Of a stretch of 64,000 nucleotides of DNA, positions 8,522 through 17,473 are shown in pieces. Position 1 is the first letter of the stretch, and each line of letters begins with the position of its first letter. The notes below the pieces were generated by a model, which ran no database searches, had not been told where the DNA came from, and was given only the letters and a program-made list of their open reading frames with translations. This DNA comes from Hyphomicrobiales bacterium (GTDB lineage: Bacteria; Pseudomonadota; Alphaproteobacteria; Rhizobiales; Xanthobacteraceae): contig JAKFVL010000004.1 of NCBI GenBank assembly GCA_021732215.1, positions 124,001 to 188,000 on the forward strand, given 5' to 3'. The translations under genes were made by a program, and so were the position numbers.

Positions 8522-10585
8522 TTACCGCCCTTCGCGCAACCATGTGGCGGCGAAAGCGCCGACCAGCAGCAGCAATCCGATGAAGCCCGCGAATATCGGC
8601 AACACGCCGATGCCGCGCACCACGCTGGCTTCGCGCATCCGCACGCCAAGCCAGCTGTCGCCGCGGAAGACGCTCGACGCGCGCACCGGCACGATGCGCG
8701 GCAGATCGAGCGACGAGCCATTCATGATGCGCCGGGTATCGCCGCCGGTCGCCTGCGTCAGCGGCAGCAGGGTTTCGGTGGTCGAGATCACCTCCGAGAA
8801 CTCCTTTGGATTGACCGGGCCGACATTGATCAGCGCATTCAGCGTGCCGTCGCTGGCCTGCCACAGACCCAGTTCGTCGGCCGGCAGCTTGCTGCGCCAC
8901 ATGCCGGGATCGCCCGCGGTGAGGTTCAGGATCTTGGTCGCGCCGGACGGCGAGGTGACGGTGACCGGCGTCACCGTCTCCGCCATGGTCTGGCGCAACA
9001 CCGCCAGATCGCGGCCCTGAATTTCGAGGCGCAGCGCCTCCTCGTCGAGGTCCGGCTGCTTCATCAGCCAGTGCGACATGCGGCGCAACAGATCGAGATG
9101 CGGGCCGCCGCCTTCATAGCCGCGCGCCCAAAGCCAGATGTGATCCGACAGCAGCAGCGCGACGCGGCCTTCGCCGGCGCGCGACAGCAGCAGCAGCGGC
9201 TTGCCGTCGGCCCCCGTCATCACCGGCGGCGTCGTCGCGTTGCGGGTCTCGACCGAGCGGAAGAAACGGCTCCAGCGCGGCGGCTCTGCGGCGGAGCCAT
9301 CGAGCCCGCGGGTGACGGGATGGCGCTTGCCGATATCGCTCAGGCGCGCCGTAAACGGCTTTTCGCTCACCGCCACGGGTTCAGCCGGCAGCACGGTGTC
9401 GAGCGGTGTGCGCCAGATGCTTGTGGTCGATGCGTAGTCCGGGCCGGCCGAGACCAGCACCGCGCCGCCACCGCGCACATAGCGCGCGATGTTGTCGAAG
9501 TACGAAATCGGCAGCACGCCCTGGCGGGCGTAGCGATCGAAAATGATCAGTTGGAAATCGTTGATCCTCTGCTGGAACAGCTCGCGGGTCGGAAACGCGA
9601 TCAGCGACAGCTCGTTGATCGGCGTGCCGTCCTGTTTTTCCGGCGGCCGCAGAATGGTGAAGTGCACCAGATCGACGCTGGCATCGGACTTCAGAAGATT
9701 GCGCCAGGTGCGCTCGCCGGAGTGCGGCTCGCCCGAAACCAGCAGCACCCGCAGCTTGTCGCGCACGCCGTCGATCGACACCACGGCGCGGTTGTTGACC
9801 TGCGTCAGCTCGTTCTCGAGCGGCGAGGCCTCGATCTCGACGATGTTGGCGCCGGCATGGGGAATGTCGATCTCGACATTGACGGTCTGGCCGCTGACTA
9901 CGGTGCGTTCGGAGATGGCTTCGCCGTCGCGGCGGATTTTCACCTGCGCGCGCTGGGCGCTGACGCCCTGATCGTCGAGCCGATAAGTGATGGTCTGCTT
10001 CTGGCCGACGATGCCGAAGCGCGGCGCTGCGACGATCGCGATGCGGCGGTCGCGCTCGTCCTTGCGGCCGGTGATCAGCGCATGAACCGGGGCGTTGAAA
10101 CCGACCGCGGCGGTGTTGGCCGGGATGTCATGCACCCGCCCGTCGGTGATGAGGAATGCTCCGGCGACACGATCGGTCGGGACATCCGACAGCGCAGAGG
10201 TGACAGCGGAGAACAGCCGGGTGCCGTCGGTTTCGCCGTCGGCCATTCCGGCCTCGACGACGCGGACCTCAAGGCCCTTGATCTGCTTCAGCCGTTCGGT
10301 GATCTCGGCGCGCGCCTTTTCGGTTTCATTGATTCGATCGCCGAAATTCTGGCTCGGGCTCTTGTCGATCACGACGACGGCGACCGACGACAGGGGCTCG
10401 CGCTCCTCGCGGGTGAATGACGGATTGGCCAATGCAAGCAGGATCAACGTCAGGGCGGCGACACGCACCGCCGCGCCACGCGCCCGCGCAAGCACCAGCA
10501 CCACCGCGATCAATGCAATGGCGGCGAGCGCCACCCAGATCACCGGGAGCGGGACGAGAGGAGCGAACGCGATACCGTATTGCAT
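8522..10585 (-). CDS. membrane protein of MoxR/DUF58 operon with vWA-like and glutamine-amidotransferase-like regions
   Basis: A 687-aa protein with two N-terminal membrane segments (about 10-32 and 40-58), a C-terminal one (about 658-680) and a large region between them that is probably periplasmic. After the second segment comes VVVIDKSPSQ, which carries the D-x-S-x-S of a vWA metal site (MIDAS). The middle region (LRVLLVSGEPHSGERTWRNL onward) resembles the amidotransferase-like fold of COG5426 proteins, without an obvious Cys-His-Glu triad. It is the last gene of the moxR-DUF58-DUF4159 cluster, 147 bp after the DUF4159 gene. The cluster is thought to aid maturation of envelope complexes, but its client is unknown. 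Confidence 0.8.
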   Translation of the reverse strand: MQYGIAFAPLVPLPVIWVALAAIALIAVVLVLARARGAAVRVAALTLILLALANPSFTREEREPLSSVAVVVIDKSPSQNFGDRINETEKARAEITERLKQIKGLEVRVVEAGMADGETDGTRLFSAVTSALSDVPTDRVAGAFLITDGRVHDIPANTAAVGFNAPVHALITGRKDERDRRIAIVAAPRFGIVGQKQTITYRLDDQGVSAQRAQVKIRRDGEAISERTVVSGQTVNVEIDIPHAGANIVEIEASPLENELTQVNNRAVVSIDGVRDKLRVLLVSGEPHSGERTWRNLLKSDASVDLVHFTILRPPEKQDGTPINELSLIAFPTRELFQQRINDFQLIIFDRYARQGVLPISYFDNIARYVRGGGAVLVSAGPDYASTTSIWRTPLDTVLPAEPVAVSEKPFTARLSDIGKRHPVTRGLDGSAAEPPRWSRFFRSVETRNATTPPVMTGADGKPLLLLSRAGEGRVALLLSDHIWLWARGYEGGGPHLDLLRRMSHWLMKQPDLDEEALRLEIQGRDLAVLRQTMAETVTPVTVTSPSGATKILNLTAGDPGMWRSKLPADELGLWQASDGTLNALINVGPVNPKEFSEVISTTETLLPLTQATGGDTRRIMNGSSLDLPRIVPVRASSVFRGDSWLGVRMREASVVRGIGVLPIFAGFIGLLLLVGAFAATWLREGR

Positions 10586-10605
10586 CTATGCTGAACCTAT
10601 TTGCC

Positions 10606-10695
10606 CGTCATGGCCGGACTTGTTCCGGCCATCCACGTCTTGCTCGTCGAACGTCAGTTAAGACGTGGATGCCCGCGACAAGCGCGGGCATGACG
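10606..10695. repeat. palindromic repeat, family B copy 1
   Basis: A 90-bp palindromic element starting CGTCATGGCCGGACTTGTTC and ending in GCGCGGGCATGACG, with inner arms ATCCACGTCTT and AAGACGTGGAT. It lies between two genes of the MoxR operon. Related copies are at about 39980-40052, 46957-47082 and 54729-54818. Confidence 0.9.
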
Positions 10696-10732
10696 GCAGA
10701 ATGCGTGGTTAGCTCAATTTCCACACGATCTC

Positions 10733-13543
10733 TCATTGTCCGAGCCGCTCGAGCAGCGCCGGGACGTGAACCTGGTCGGCCTTGTAGTTGCCTGTCAGTG
10801 TATACATCACGATGTTGACGCCGGCGCGGAACGCGAACTCGCGCTGGCGCGGCTCGCCCAGCGTCATCGGCAGCATCGGCTGGCCGTCGGGCCGCATCGC
10901 CCATGCACCGGCAAGATCGTTCGATGTGATGATGATGGGCGAGACGCCGTCGCCGCCACGGGCCGGGCGCGACGCGGTTTCATCGTCGTTGTCGCGCGGC
11001 AGGGTTTCGACCCAGGTCTGCCCGGTGTTGAAGCGGCCCGGGAAGTCGCGCAGCAGGTAGAACGTCTTGGTCAGCACATGCTCGCTCGGCACCGGCTCGA
11101 GCTCGGGAACGTCGAGCGAGGACAGGATGGTGCGCAACGTCTGCATGCCAGCGGTCTGCGCTTCGCCGCCGACGCTTGCCGGCGCTTCGATGGCGTCGCG
11201 CGTATCGAACAGGACGGTGCCCCCCTGTTTCATGTAGGCGTCGATCTTGCTCAGCGTCTCGGCCGGCGGTTTCGGCGCGCCCGGCACGATCGGCCAGTAG
11301 ATCAGCGGAAAGTATGACAGCTCGTCGCGCGCCGGATCGACGCCGACCGGTTCGCCGGCCTCCAGCGCGGAGCGCTGCGCGAGAAACAGCGTCAACCCGG
11401 AGAGCCCGGCGCGGACGATGGAATCCACATCGGCGTTGCCGGTGACGACATAGGCAAGTTTTGTCTGGCTCACCGACTTGATCGCGAATTCATCGGCGGT
11501 CTGCGCGCTGACGGATTGCGGTGCGGAGGCGATGGCAGCCAGCGCAATGGCGAACATCACGGCCGCGGTCGCTGCGCGCCGGCGCAGCAGCGCGGCCAGA
11601 CCGCCGCCAAGAAATGCGACGATCAGGGCATCGATCAGGAACAGCCCGAGCGAGCCGGAGAGCAGGTAGCCGCGCAGGTCGCGCGGTTCGGCATTGGTGT
11701 AGGTCGCCCGCTGCGCCTTCAGTGAAGACGTGTCGAGCGCGGCGAGGCGATCGGCTGCAGCCAGCGCGTTGACCGCAAGCGGTCCGTCGGCCGGACCGTA
11801 GAAACCGGGAGGATGATCGAGATTGGCGCGGTCGCGAAAATCTGCGCGCAGCGGCTTGGCGGTGGAGGGCGGCGGTCCGAACGCACCGAAGCCATCGAGC
11901 GTCCGGAGCGCGGCAACAGTCTCCACATTCGCCTCGGCGGCGGCGCCCGCACCGGGATTGGATGTGTAGCCCGACATGTCCACGACTCGCCGAAGCATTT
12001 CGACAAAGGTGCCAGACAAAGGCAGATCAGACCAGCGCATATCTGCACTGACATGGAAGAGGGCGACCACGCCCTTGCCGCGCTGGTCGCCGGTGACGAG
12101 CGGCGTGCCGTCAACCAGCGACGCCCAGCTCTTGCTGGCGAGGCCAGCATCCGGCTCGGCGAGCACCTGACGGGTCACGGTGATGTCTTTCGGCACCGGC
12201 AGGCCGGCGAACGGTCCTTCCGCCGAGAACGAGGCGAGCTGCTGCGGTTTTTCCCAGGTCAGCGAGCCGCCGAGGCTGCGTCCGCCCTTGCGCAGCCGCA
12301 CCGGCACCAGATCGTCGTCGGATTGCGCGAGGCGGGGACCGGCAAAGCGCACCAGCACGCCGCCTTGCGCGATCCAGGCGGTGAGCTTCTCGCGTGTCTC
12401 CTGCGGCAACGTGCCGACATCGGCCAGCACGATCATCGGCAACTTCTGCTCGATCAGTTGCGCAACCGCCAGGGCGGGCGAACCGCGCTCTCCGAGCCGG
12501 ACGTCGGCGAACGGCGACAGCGCGCGCGTCAGATAGAACGTGGAAGCGAGCAGCGGCTGCGCCGTGTCGCTGGTCGAGCCGGTAACGATGCCGACAGCGC
12601 GCCGCCGCCAGCGCTTGTCGAGCAATTGCACCGCGCCCGCCGAACGCTCGCCGGAAATCTCGAGCCGCGTGATGTCGTTGCGCAGTTCGACCGGCAGATC
12701 GAACGAGGCTTCGGTTTCGCGCTCCTGCGCCGACAAAACAAACCGCGCCTCGCCGATCGGCGAACCCTTCGCATCGAGTGCACGGATCAGACCCGCGTCC
12801 GCGCCGCCGCCAGCAGGGCGAAGCACCTTGACCACCATTTTCGACGCGGCGTTTTCCGCGCCGACAAGTGCGCGGGCGGGTGCAGCACCGCCTTCGAAGA
12901 TGGTGAGGCTGCGATCCTTCGCGACTTTAGCGAGGCCGTCAATGAAATCCGGTCCGCGTCCGGTATCCACGCTGTCGGTGAGCCAGACCAGATCCGCATC
13001 GCCGGTCGCTGTGAGGAAACGCCCGATCGCCGGCAGCGTATCGACACGCTCGACCGCGAACGGTTTCGGCGATATCTGCCGGACGGCGACGCGGGCGTTG
13101 CCGGCCGGCATCAGCGTGATGTCGCGCGTGGGCTCGGAGAGTGGAACGAGGGCCACGCCCCGGCGATCGTTCTCGGCATTGGCGATCAGCTCATCCGCGG
13201 TGCGGATGCGCACGTCCCAGCTTGCAGCCGCAGTCCAGCCGTCGTCGATCAGGATCACCAGCGGCCCGGAACTGCGGCCGACGCCCGTCGCCGGATTCCA
13301 GACCGGGCCGGCGGCTGCGATGATGACGAGCGCCACGGCAAGCAGCCGCAAGGCGGTGAGCCACCAGGGTGTGCGTGCAGGGGTTTCTTCCTTCGGCGCG
13401 ATGTCGAACAGCAGGCGCGTCGGCGGAAAATCGATCCGCTTGGGGCGCGGCGGCATCACGCGCAACAGCCACCACAGCGCGGGCAGTGCGATCAATGCGG
13501 TGAGCAGCCACGGTTGAGCGAAGGCGAGCGGCAGTCCCATCAT
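10733..13543 (-). CDS. DUF4159 domain protein with BatA-type N terminus
   Basis: A 936-aa membrane protein. The N terminus (PLAFAQPWLLTALIALPALW, then a second hydrophobic segment near residues 60-82) matches the BatA/aerotolerance-regulator N-terminal module. A vWA-like region follows with a degenerate metal motif LVILIDDGWTAAAS. A membrane segment around 650-690 precedes the C-terminal DUF4159 domain (about 710-936), with SYFPLIYWPI and GTVLFDTRDA. Its start overlaps the DUF58 stop by four bases, indicating translational coupling. It probably forms an envelope complex with its operon partners, powered by MoxR; this role is inferred from operon type. Confidence 0.88.
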   Translation of the reverse strand: MMGLPLAFAQPWLLTALIALPALWWLLRVMPPRPKRIDFPPTRLLFDIAPKEETPARTPWWLTALRLLAVALVIIAAAGPVWNPATGVGRSSGPLVILIDDGWTAAASWDVRIRTADELIANAENDRRGVALVPLSEPTRDITLMPAGNARVAVRQISPKPFAVERVDTLPAIGRFLTATGDADLVWLTDSVDTGRGPDFIDGLAKVAKDRSLTIFEGGAAPARALVGAENAASKMVVKVLRPAGGGADAGLIRALDAKGSPIGEARFVLSAQERETEASFDLPVELRNDITRLEISGERSAGAVQLLDKRWRRRAVGIVTGSTSDTAQPLLASTFYLTRALSPFADVRLGERGSPALAVAQLIEQKLPMIVLADVGTLPQETREKLTAWIAQGGVLVRFAGPRLAQSDDDLVPVRLRKGGRSLGGSLTWEKPQQLASFSAEGPFAGLPVPKDITVTRQVLAEPDAGLASKSWASLVDGTPLVTGDQRGKGVVALFHVSADMRWSDLPLSGTFVEMLRRVVDMSGYTSNPGAGAAAEANVETVAALRTLDGFGAFGPPPSTAKPLRADFRDRANLDHPPGFYGPADGPLAVNALAAADRLAALDTSSLKAQRATYTNAEPRDLRGYLLSGSLGLFLIDALIVAFLGGGLAALLRRRAATAAVMFAIALAAIASAPQSVSAQTADEFAIKSVSQTKLAYVVTGNADVDSIVRAGLSGLTLFLAQRSALEAGEPVGVDPARDELSYFPLIYWPIVPGAPKPPAETLSKIDAYMKQGGTVLFDTRDAIEAPASVGGEAQTAGMQTLRTILSSLDVPELEPVPSEHVLTKTFYLLRDFPGRFNTGQTWVETLPRDNDDETASRPARGGDGVSPIIITSNDLAGAWAMRPDGQPMLPMTLGEPRQREFAFRAGVNIVMYTLTGNYKADQVHVPALLERLGQ

Positions 13544-14541
13544 GCGGGCTTGCTCGCAGTGTCCGGAACTGACGGACGATTGTTGAAGACATCATGCACA
13601 CCGGCGCCCATCCGGCCATGAATTGCGAAAAGAAGTTCGGTCGGGCCGCGATCGGTTCGATGCACGGTAAAGCTCCAGCCGGATTTATCGGCCGCCGCGC
13701 GCAGCGCCGCGCGATGATTGGCGAGGATTGACTGATAATCCGCGCGCCATTTTTCCGCGCGCCCGGCGGTAATGGTGCTGCGGCTTTCGGACTCGACGAA
13801 TTCGATGCGGCCCGAATAGGGGAAAGTCTCTTCCGCGGGATCGGCGATCTGGACGACATGGCCACGCGCGCCGTTGGCGGCAAGCTGAGTCAGGATGCCC
13901 TGGAATTCCGGGATCGGGCTCCACAGATCGGACAACAGCACGACTTCCGAGAACGGCGCGGGCGCGAAATTCGGCGGCAGGCTCGGCTGCTCGCTCGCGT
14001 CATGCAGGATGACCCGCGCCAGCGTTTCGATGATGTTGCGGTTGGCGGTGGGCCGCATCAGGCCGGGAATCCCGACGCGCTCTCCGCCCTGGACGAGAAC
14101 CTCGGCGAGGGCGAATGCGACAACCAGCGCGCGGTCGAGCTTGCTCCACTCGGTCAAATGCGAATTGAAATCCATCGACGCCGAGCGATCGATCCACAAC
14201 CAGACCGTATGCGACGATTCCCATTCTCGCTCGCGCACATAAAGCTGATCGTCGCGCGCCGAACGCCGCCAATCCACGTTGTTCGACGGTTCGCCATTCA
14301 TGAAATGGCGGTACTGCCAGAAATTTTCGCCGGTGCCCGCGCGCCGCCGTCCGTGCAGTCCATGAATGACCGTTGCAGCAATGCGACGCGCTTCGAGGAT
14401 CAGCCTCGGCAAGCGTGCCGCCAGCTTCCTGCTCTTGCCGACGGCGGCATTAACCGCTTCGTTTTGCAGGTCGTCGCGGCCTGGTGGAGCGAATTTGACA
14501 TTCGCTTTCGACGTGCTGCGGTCTCCGGTAGCGAATGTCAA
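13540..14541 (-). CDS. DUF58 domain (vWA-like) protein
   Basis: A 333-aa protein with the DUF58 signature GTGENFWQYRHFMNGEPSNN followed by VDWRRSARDDQLYVREREWE, and a vWA metal site D-x-S-x-S in LWIDRSASMDF. These proteins work with MoxR AAA+ ATPases. The start is odd: the best initiation codon is TTG at 14541, inside the arm of a palindromic repeat, so about the first 19 residues (LTFATGDRSTSKANVKFAPP) are repeat-encoded. No ATG or GTG exists between the upstream in-frame stop at 14674-14676 and the conserved region. The native N terminus may have been replaced by the repeat. The stop overlaps the DUF4159 start. Confidence 0.88.
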   Translation of the reverse strand: MTFATGDRSTSKANVKFAPPGRDDLQNEAVNAAVGKSRKLAARLPRLILEARRIAATVIHGLHGRRRAGTGENFWQYRHFMNGEPSNNVDWRRSARDDQLYVREREWESSHTVWLWIDRSASMDFNSHLTEWSKLDRALVVAFALAEVLVQGGERVGIPGLMRPTANRNIIETLARVILHDASEQPSLPPNFAPAPFSEVVLLSDLWSPIPEFQGILTQLAANGARGHVVQIADPAEETFPYSGRIEFVESESRSTITAGRAEKWRADYQSILANHRAALRAAADKSGWSFTVHRTDRGPTELLFAIHGRMGAGVHDVFNNRPSVPDTASKPA

Positions 14542-14555
14542 ATTCCACGCTCCAC
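14484..14555. repeat. palindromic element at DUF58 5' end
   Basis: Inverted repeat: GTGGAGCGAATTTGACATTC... at 14484-14505 pairs with 14531-14555, differing by a 3-nt insertion, around a 25-nt loop. It overlaps the first codons of the DUF58 gene and supplies its TTG start. Confidence 0.85.
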
Positions 14556-14580
14556 TAGAAATTCCAGGTCGGTCGGGGTC

Positions 14581-14639
14581 CCAAATTCTAACATTCGCAA
14601 ACAGACTGCGCTGAACTGGTATGCGAATGTTGGAATTGG
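14581..14639. repeat. second palindromic element between moxR and DUF58
   Basis: Arms CCAAATTCTAACATTCGC (14581-14598) and GCGAATGTTGGAATTGG (14623-14639) are inverted copies with one mismatch and one indel. The CATTCGC/GCGAATG core is shared with the element at 14484-14555, so the two are related. Confidence 0.8.
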
Positions 14640-14673
14640 ACCACGAGTTGCGCCATTCCTGATCCGACTCGCC

Positions 14674-15693
14674 TTATCCAATTCGCGACTTGAGCTGCGC
14701 GATCACGTTCCTGATCGTCTGCCCTTCGGCGCGGGCCGAGAAGGTCAGCGCCATGCGGTGTTTCAGCACAGGTTCGGCAAGATCGAGAACGTCGTCGATC
14801 GACGGCGCGAGACGGCCATCGAGCAACGCACGCGCACGTACCGCCAGCATCAGCGACTGGCTGGCGCGGGGACCCGGTCCCCAGGCAATCATCTTCGCGA
14901 GATCGCCGCCTTCTGGACCCGGACGCGCCGAGCGGACCAGCGACAGGATGGCTTCGACGACGGAGTCGCCGACCGGCAAACGGCGGACGAGACGCTGCGC
15001 CGACATCAAGACGTCGGCGGTCATCGTGCTCTTGGCATGGCTGCCTTCGGCGCCGGTGGTGTCGAACAGGATGCGGCGTTCGGCATCGCGATCCGGATAA
15101 TCGACGTCGATTTCCATCAGGAAGCGGTCGAGTTGCGCTTCCGGCAGCGGATAGGTGCCTTCCTGCTCCAGCGGATTCTGCGTCGCCAGCACATGAAACG
15201 GTTTCGGCAGATCATGGCGTGCGCCGGCCACCGTGATGTGCTGCTCCTGCATCGCCTGCAGCAGCGCGGATTGCGTGCGCGGCGAGGCGCGGTTGATTTC
15301 GTCGGCCATCAGGAGTTGGGCGAACACCGGCCCGGCGATGAAGCGGAACGAGCGTTTGCCAGCGGCGCTCTCGTCGAGCACCTCGGCGCCCAGAATATCG
15401 GAGGGCATCAGGTCGGGTGTGAACTGCACGCGCTTGGCGTCGAGGCCGAGCGTGATGCCGAGCGTCTCGACGAGTTTGGTCTTGGCGAGGCCGGGTACGC
15501 CGATCAAGAGCGCGTGACCACCCGACAGGATCGTCACCAGCGCGCTTTCGACCACCTTGTCCTGTCCGAAGATGACGGTCGAGATCGCTTCCTTCGCGGA
15601 GCGGATGCTGCCGGCGATCTCTTCCGCGGAACGGATGATGGCATCCTCGAGCTTCGTCACGCTTTCGGGGCCGGCCTTGTCAGTGCGAGTCAC
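14674..15693 (-). CDS. MoxR family AAA+ ATPase
   Basis: A 339-aa AAA+ ATPase. The Walker A motif is visible as IGVPGLAKTKLVETL (about residues 68-82), followed by Walker B LLMADEINRASPRTQ and sensor motif ATQNPLEQEGTYPLPEAQ. MoxR ATPases act as chaperones that activate or assemble metal-dependent or vWA-containing complexes. Initiation is at GTG (15693) with GGAGTAGCTC just upstream. It is the first gene of the cluster; DUF58 follows after 132 bp filled with two palindromic elements. Confidence 0.93.
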   Translation of the reverse strand: MTRTDKAGPESVTKLEDAIIRSAEEIAGSIRSAKEAISTVIFGQDKVVESALVTILSGGHALLIGVPGLAKTKLVETLGITLGLDAKRVQFTPDLMPSDILGAEVLDESAAGKRSFRFIAGPVFAQLLMADEINRASPRTQSALLQAMQEQHITVAGARHDLPKPFHVLATQNPLEQEGTYPLPEAQLDRFLMEIDVDYPDRDAERRILFDTTGAEGSHAKSTMTADVLMSAQRLVRRLPVGDSVVEAILSLVRSARPGPEGGDLAKMIAWGPGPRASQSLMLAVRARALLDGRLAPSIDDVLDLAEPVLKHRMALTFSARAEGQTIRNVIAQLKSRIG

Positions 15694-15703
15694 GAGCTAC
15701 TCC

Positions 15704-15728
15704 ATCGTCTGGTTAAAATCGTCTGGTT
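15704..15728. repeat. 11-bp direct repeat upstream of moxR
   Basis: ATCGTCTGGTT occurs at 15704-15714 and again at 15718-15728, separated by three bases, 11 bp upstream of the moxR GTG. It may be a slippage product or a tandem regulator site; no regulator is recognised. Confidence 0.5.
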
Positions 15729-15930
15729 GAACCAGCCCGGTCACGCCGGATGGCGGCGTCATCGGGACGATTCTGGCATGCTAGGCTCAAGCGGAAGAGC
15801 TGCATGCGTTGAATTCAGCTATCCCCACCTTATCGGCGGGGGGAAGGCCGCCGGATCACGATCTGGAGACTTCCAGACAGATTCAGTGCATCATTTGTGC
15901 CAGATCGACGTTGTACAGTCCGGACCAACC

Positions 15931-16539
15931 ATGGCGAACCAAGGGCAAACCGCACCCGCAGGCATCAAATCAGGCATCGAAGGCCTGACGGATTCCGCGC
16001 GCAAGGCGGGGGCCAAGGGTCTGCCGCCGGTCCATTTATGGAATCCGCCGTTCTGCGGGGACCTGGACATGCGGATCGCCCGCGATGGAACCTGGTTCTA
16101 TAACGGTACGCCGATCGGCCGGCCCGCGCTGGTGCGACTGTTCTCGACCATCCTCAAGCGCGAGAATGGCAAACACTTTCTTGTCACGCCGGTGGAAAAA
16201 GTCGGTATTCAAGTGGACGACGCGCCGTTTCTCGCCGTCGAGATGGCCCGCGACGGCGAGGGGGACGACCGCACTTTGCGTTTCCGCACCAACGTCGATG
16301 ACTGGGTGACGTGCGACGCGCAGCACTGGCTGCGTTTCGAGCGCGACAAGGACGGCGGGCTCACCCCGTATCTGCATGTCCGGGCCGATCTCTGGGCCAA
16401 GGTCACCCGCGCGATCTACTACGATCTGGTTGACTTGGGCGAAGAGCACATGGCCGATGGTGCCATGAAATTCGGGATTCGATCCGGCGGCGCTTTTTTT
16501 GCAATGGCCGACGCAGACCAGATGAGGCCGGCGTCTTGA
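15931..16539 (+). CDS. DUF1285 domain-containing protein
   Basis: A 202-aa cytoplasmic protein recognised as the DUF1285 family by GDLDMRIARDGTWFYNGTPI, RPALVRLFSTILKRE and LVTPVEKVGIQVDDAPFLAV. The family has no established biochemical role that I know of. The ATG at 15931 is chosen because it directly precedes the conserved region; an open frame continues far upstream as a shadow of the opposite strand. Its stop overlaps the TTG start of the NUDIX gene by three bases, so the two are translationally coupled, in a run of four overlapping genes to 18720. Confidence 0.85.
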   Translation: MANQGQTAPAGIKSGIEGLTDSARKAGAKGLPPVHLWNPPFCGDLDMRIARDGTWFYNGTPIGRPALVRLFSTILKRENGKHFLVTPVEKVGIQVDDAPFLAVEMARDGEGDDRTLRFRTNVDDWVTCDAQHWLRFERDKDGGLTPYLHVRADLWAKVTRAIYYDLVDLGEEHMADGAMKFGIRSGGAFFAMADADQMRPAS

Positions 16540-17213
16540 CCGATCAGTTGCTGAAGTCCGACCCGGCCCCGGTACAGATCAGTTCGGCGGAGTTTTTCGC
16601 CCGCTCGGCGCAGCGACTCACTTTCAAGGTGCCGGCGGGTCTGAACGAGGCCGATGTACTGCCGCCGACCGGCGATCACGGCAACGATCGCATGCTGCAG
16701 ATCATTTCGCAGGAGCTGCCGGTCAAGCCCGCTGCCGTCCTGATTCCGGTGGTCGATCATGCCGAACCTACCGTGCTGCTGACGCAGCGCTCCGCGCATC
16801 TGTCGAGTCACGCCGGACAGATCTCGTTCCCGGGCGGCAAGATCGATGCGACCGATGCCTCGCCGCTCGACGCGGCCCTGCGCGAGGCGCACGAAGAGAT
16901 TGGGCTGACGCGCGATTTCATCGAACCGATCGGCTATCTCGATGTCTACGCGACAGGCTTCGGCTTTCGCATTCTGCCGACGGTGGCGCGGGTAAAGCCC
17001 GGCTTTCAGCTCTGGGTCAACGCCTCCGAGGTCGATGAGGTGTTCGAGGTGCCGCTGAAGTTTCTGATGGACCCGATCAACCATCAGCGCCACAGCAAGG
17101 AATTCCGCGGCGTGCCGCGTTCCTATTACGCCATGCCGTTCGCCGAGCGATATATCTGGGGCGCGACAGCCGGCATCCTGCGCGTACTCTACGAACGGAT
17201 TTATCTCTCATGA
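16536..17213 (+). CDS. NUDIX hydrolase, CoA pyrophosphatase type (NudL-like)
   Basis: A 225-aa protein with the CoA-pyrophosphatase NUDIX signature: LTQRSAHLSSHAGQISFPGG upstream and GGKIDATDASPLDAALREAH followed by EEIGL. The Asp in place of the first Glu of the box is normal for this subgroup. It probably hydrolyses CoA or acyl-CoA to phosphopantetheine and 3',5'-ADP. Initiation is taken at TTG (16536), overlapping the DUF1285 stop; no ATG occurs before the conserved region. Its own stop overlaps the next gene's ATG by four bases. Confidence 0.88.
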   Translation: MTDQLLKSDPAPVQISSAEFFARSAQRLTFKVPAGLNEADVLPPTGDHGNDRMLQIISQELPVKPAAVLIPVVDHAEPTVLLTQRSAHLSSHAGQISFPGGKIDATDASPLDAALREAHEEIGLTRDFIEPIGYLDVYATGFGFRILPTVARVKPGFQLWVNASEVDEVFEVPLKFLMDPINHQRHSKEFRGVPRSYYAMPFAERYIWGATAGILRVLYERIYLS

Positions 17214-17473
17214 TCAGGCCGGTTCTGACGGAGATCGGAATTTTCCTCATTCCGTTCGCGGCCTATGCCCTGTTTTTGATCGCGAGCCGCAACGGCGTGC
17301 TCAAACCTGAGTCATGGCCGGCGCGGGTGATCGGCCGGCTGGCGATCGTGTCGCTGCTGCTGACGATCGCCAGTCTTCTGGTGCTGGCGAATTTCGCCGG
17401 CGCACCGCCGGGCTCGACCTACATTCCGGCGCACATCGAGAACGGCAAGCTCGTTCCTGGAGTTGAAAAATGA
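17210..17473 (+). CDS. DUF6111-like small membrane protein
   Basis: An 87-aa protein with two hydrophobic segments (about 7-24, IGIFLIPFAAYALFLIA, and 43-64, IGRLAIVSLLLTIASLLVLA) and a short C-terminal tail APPGSTYIPAHIENGKLVPG. This arrangement and tail match small inner-membrane proteins annotated DUF6111 between the NUDIX and CCA-transferase genes in related bacteria. Both ends overlap neighbours by four bases. Function unknown. Confidence 0.75.
   Translation: MIRPVLTEIGIFLIPFAAYALFLIASRNGVLKPESWPARVIGRLAIVSLLLTIASLLVLANFAGAPPGSTYIPAHIENGKLVPGVEK

Noticed and set aside
13858-15930. Long plus-strand open frame upstream of the DUF1285 gene
   Set aside because: It lies antisense to DUF58 and moxR, and only the part from the ATG at 15931 shows family sequence.
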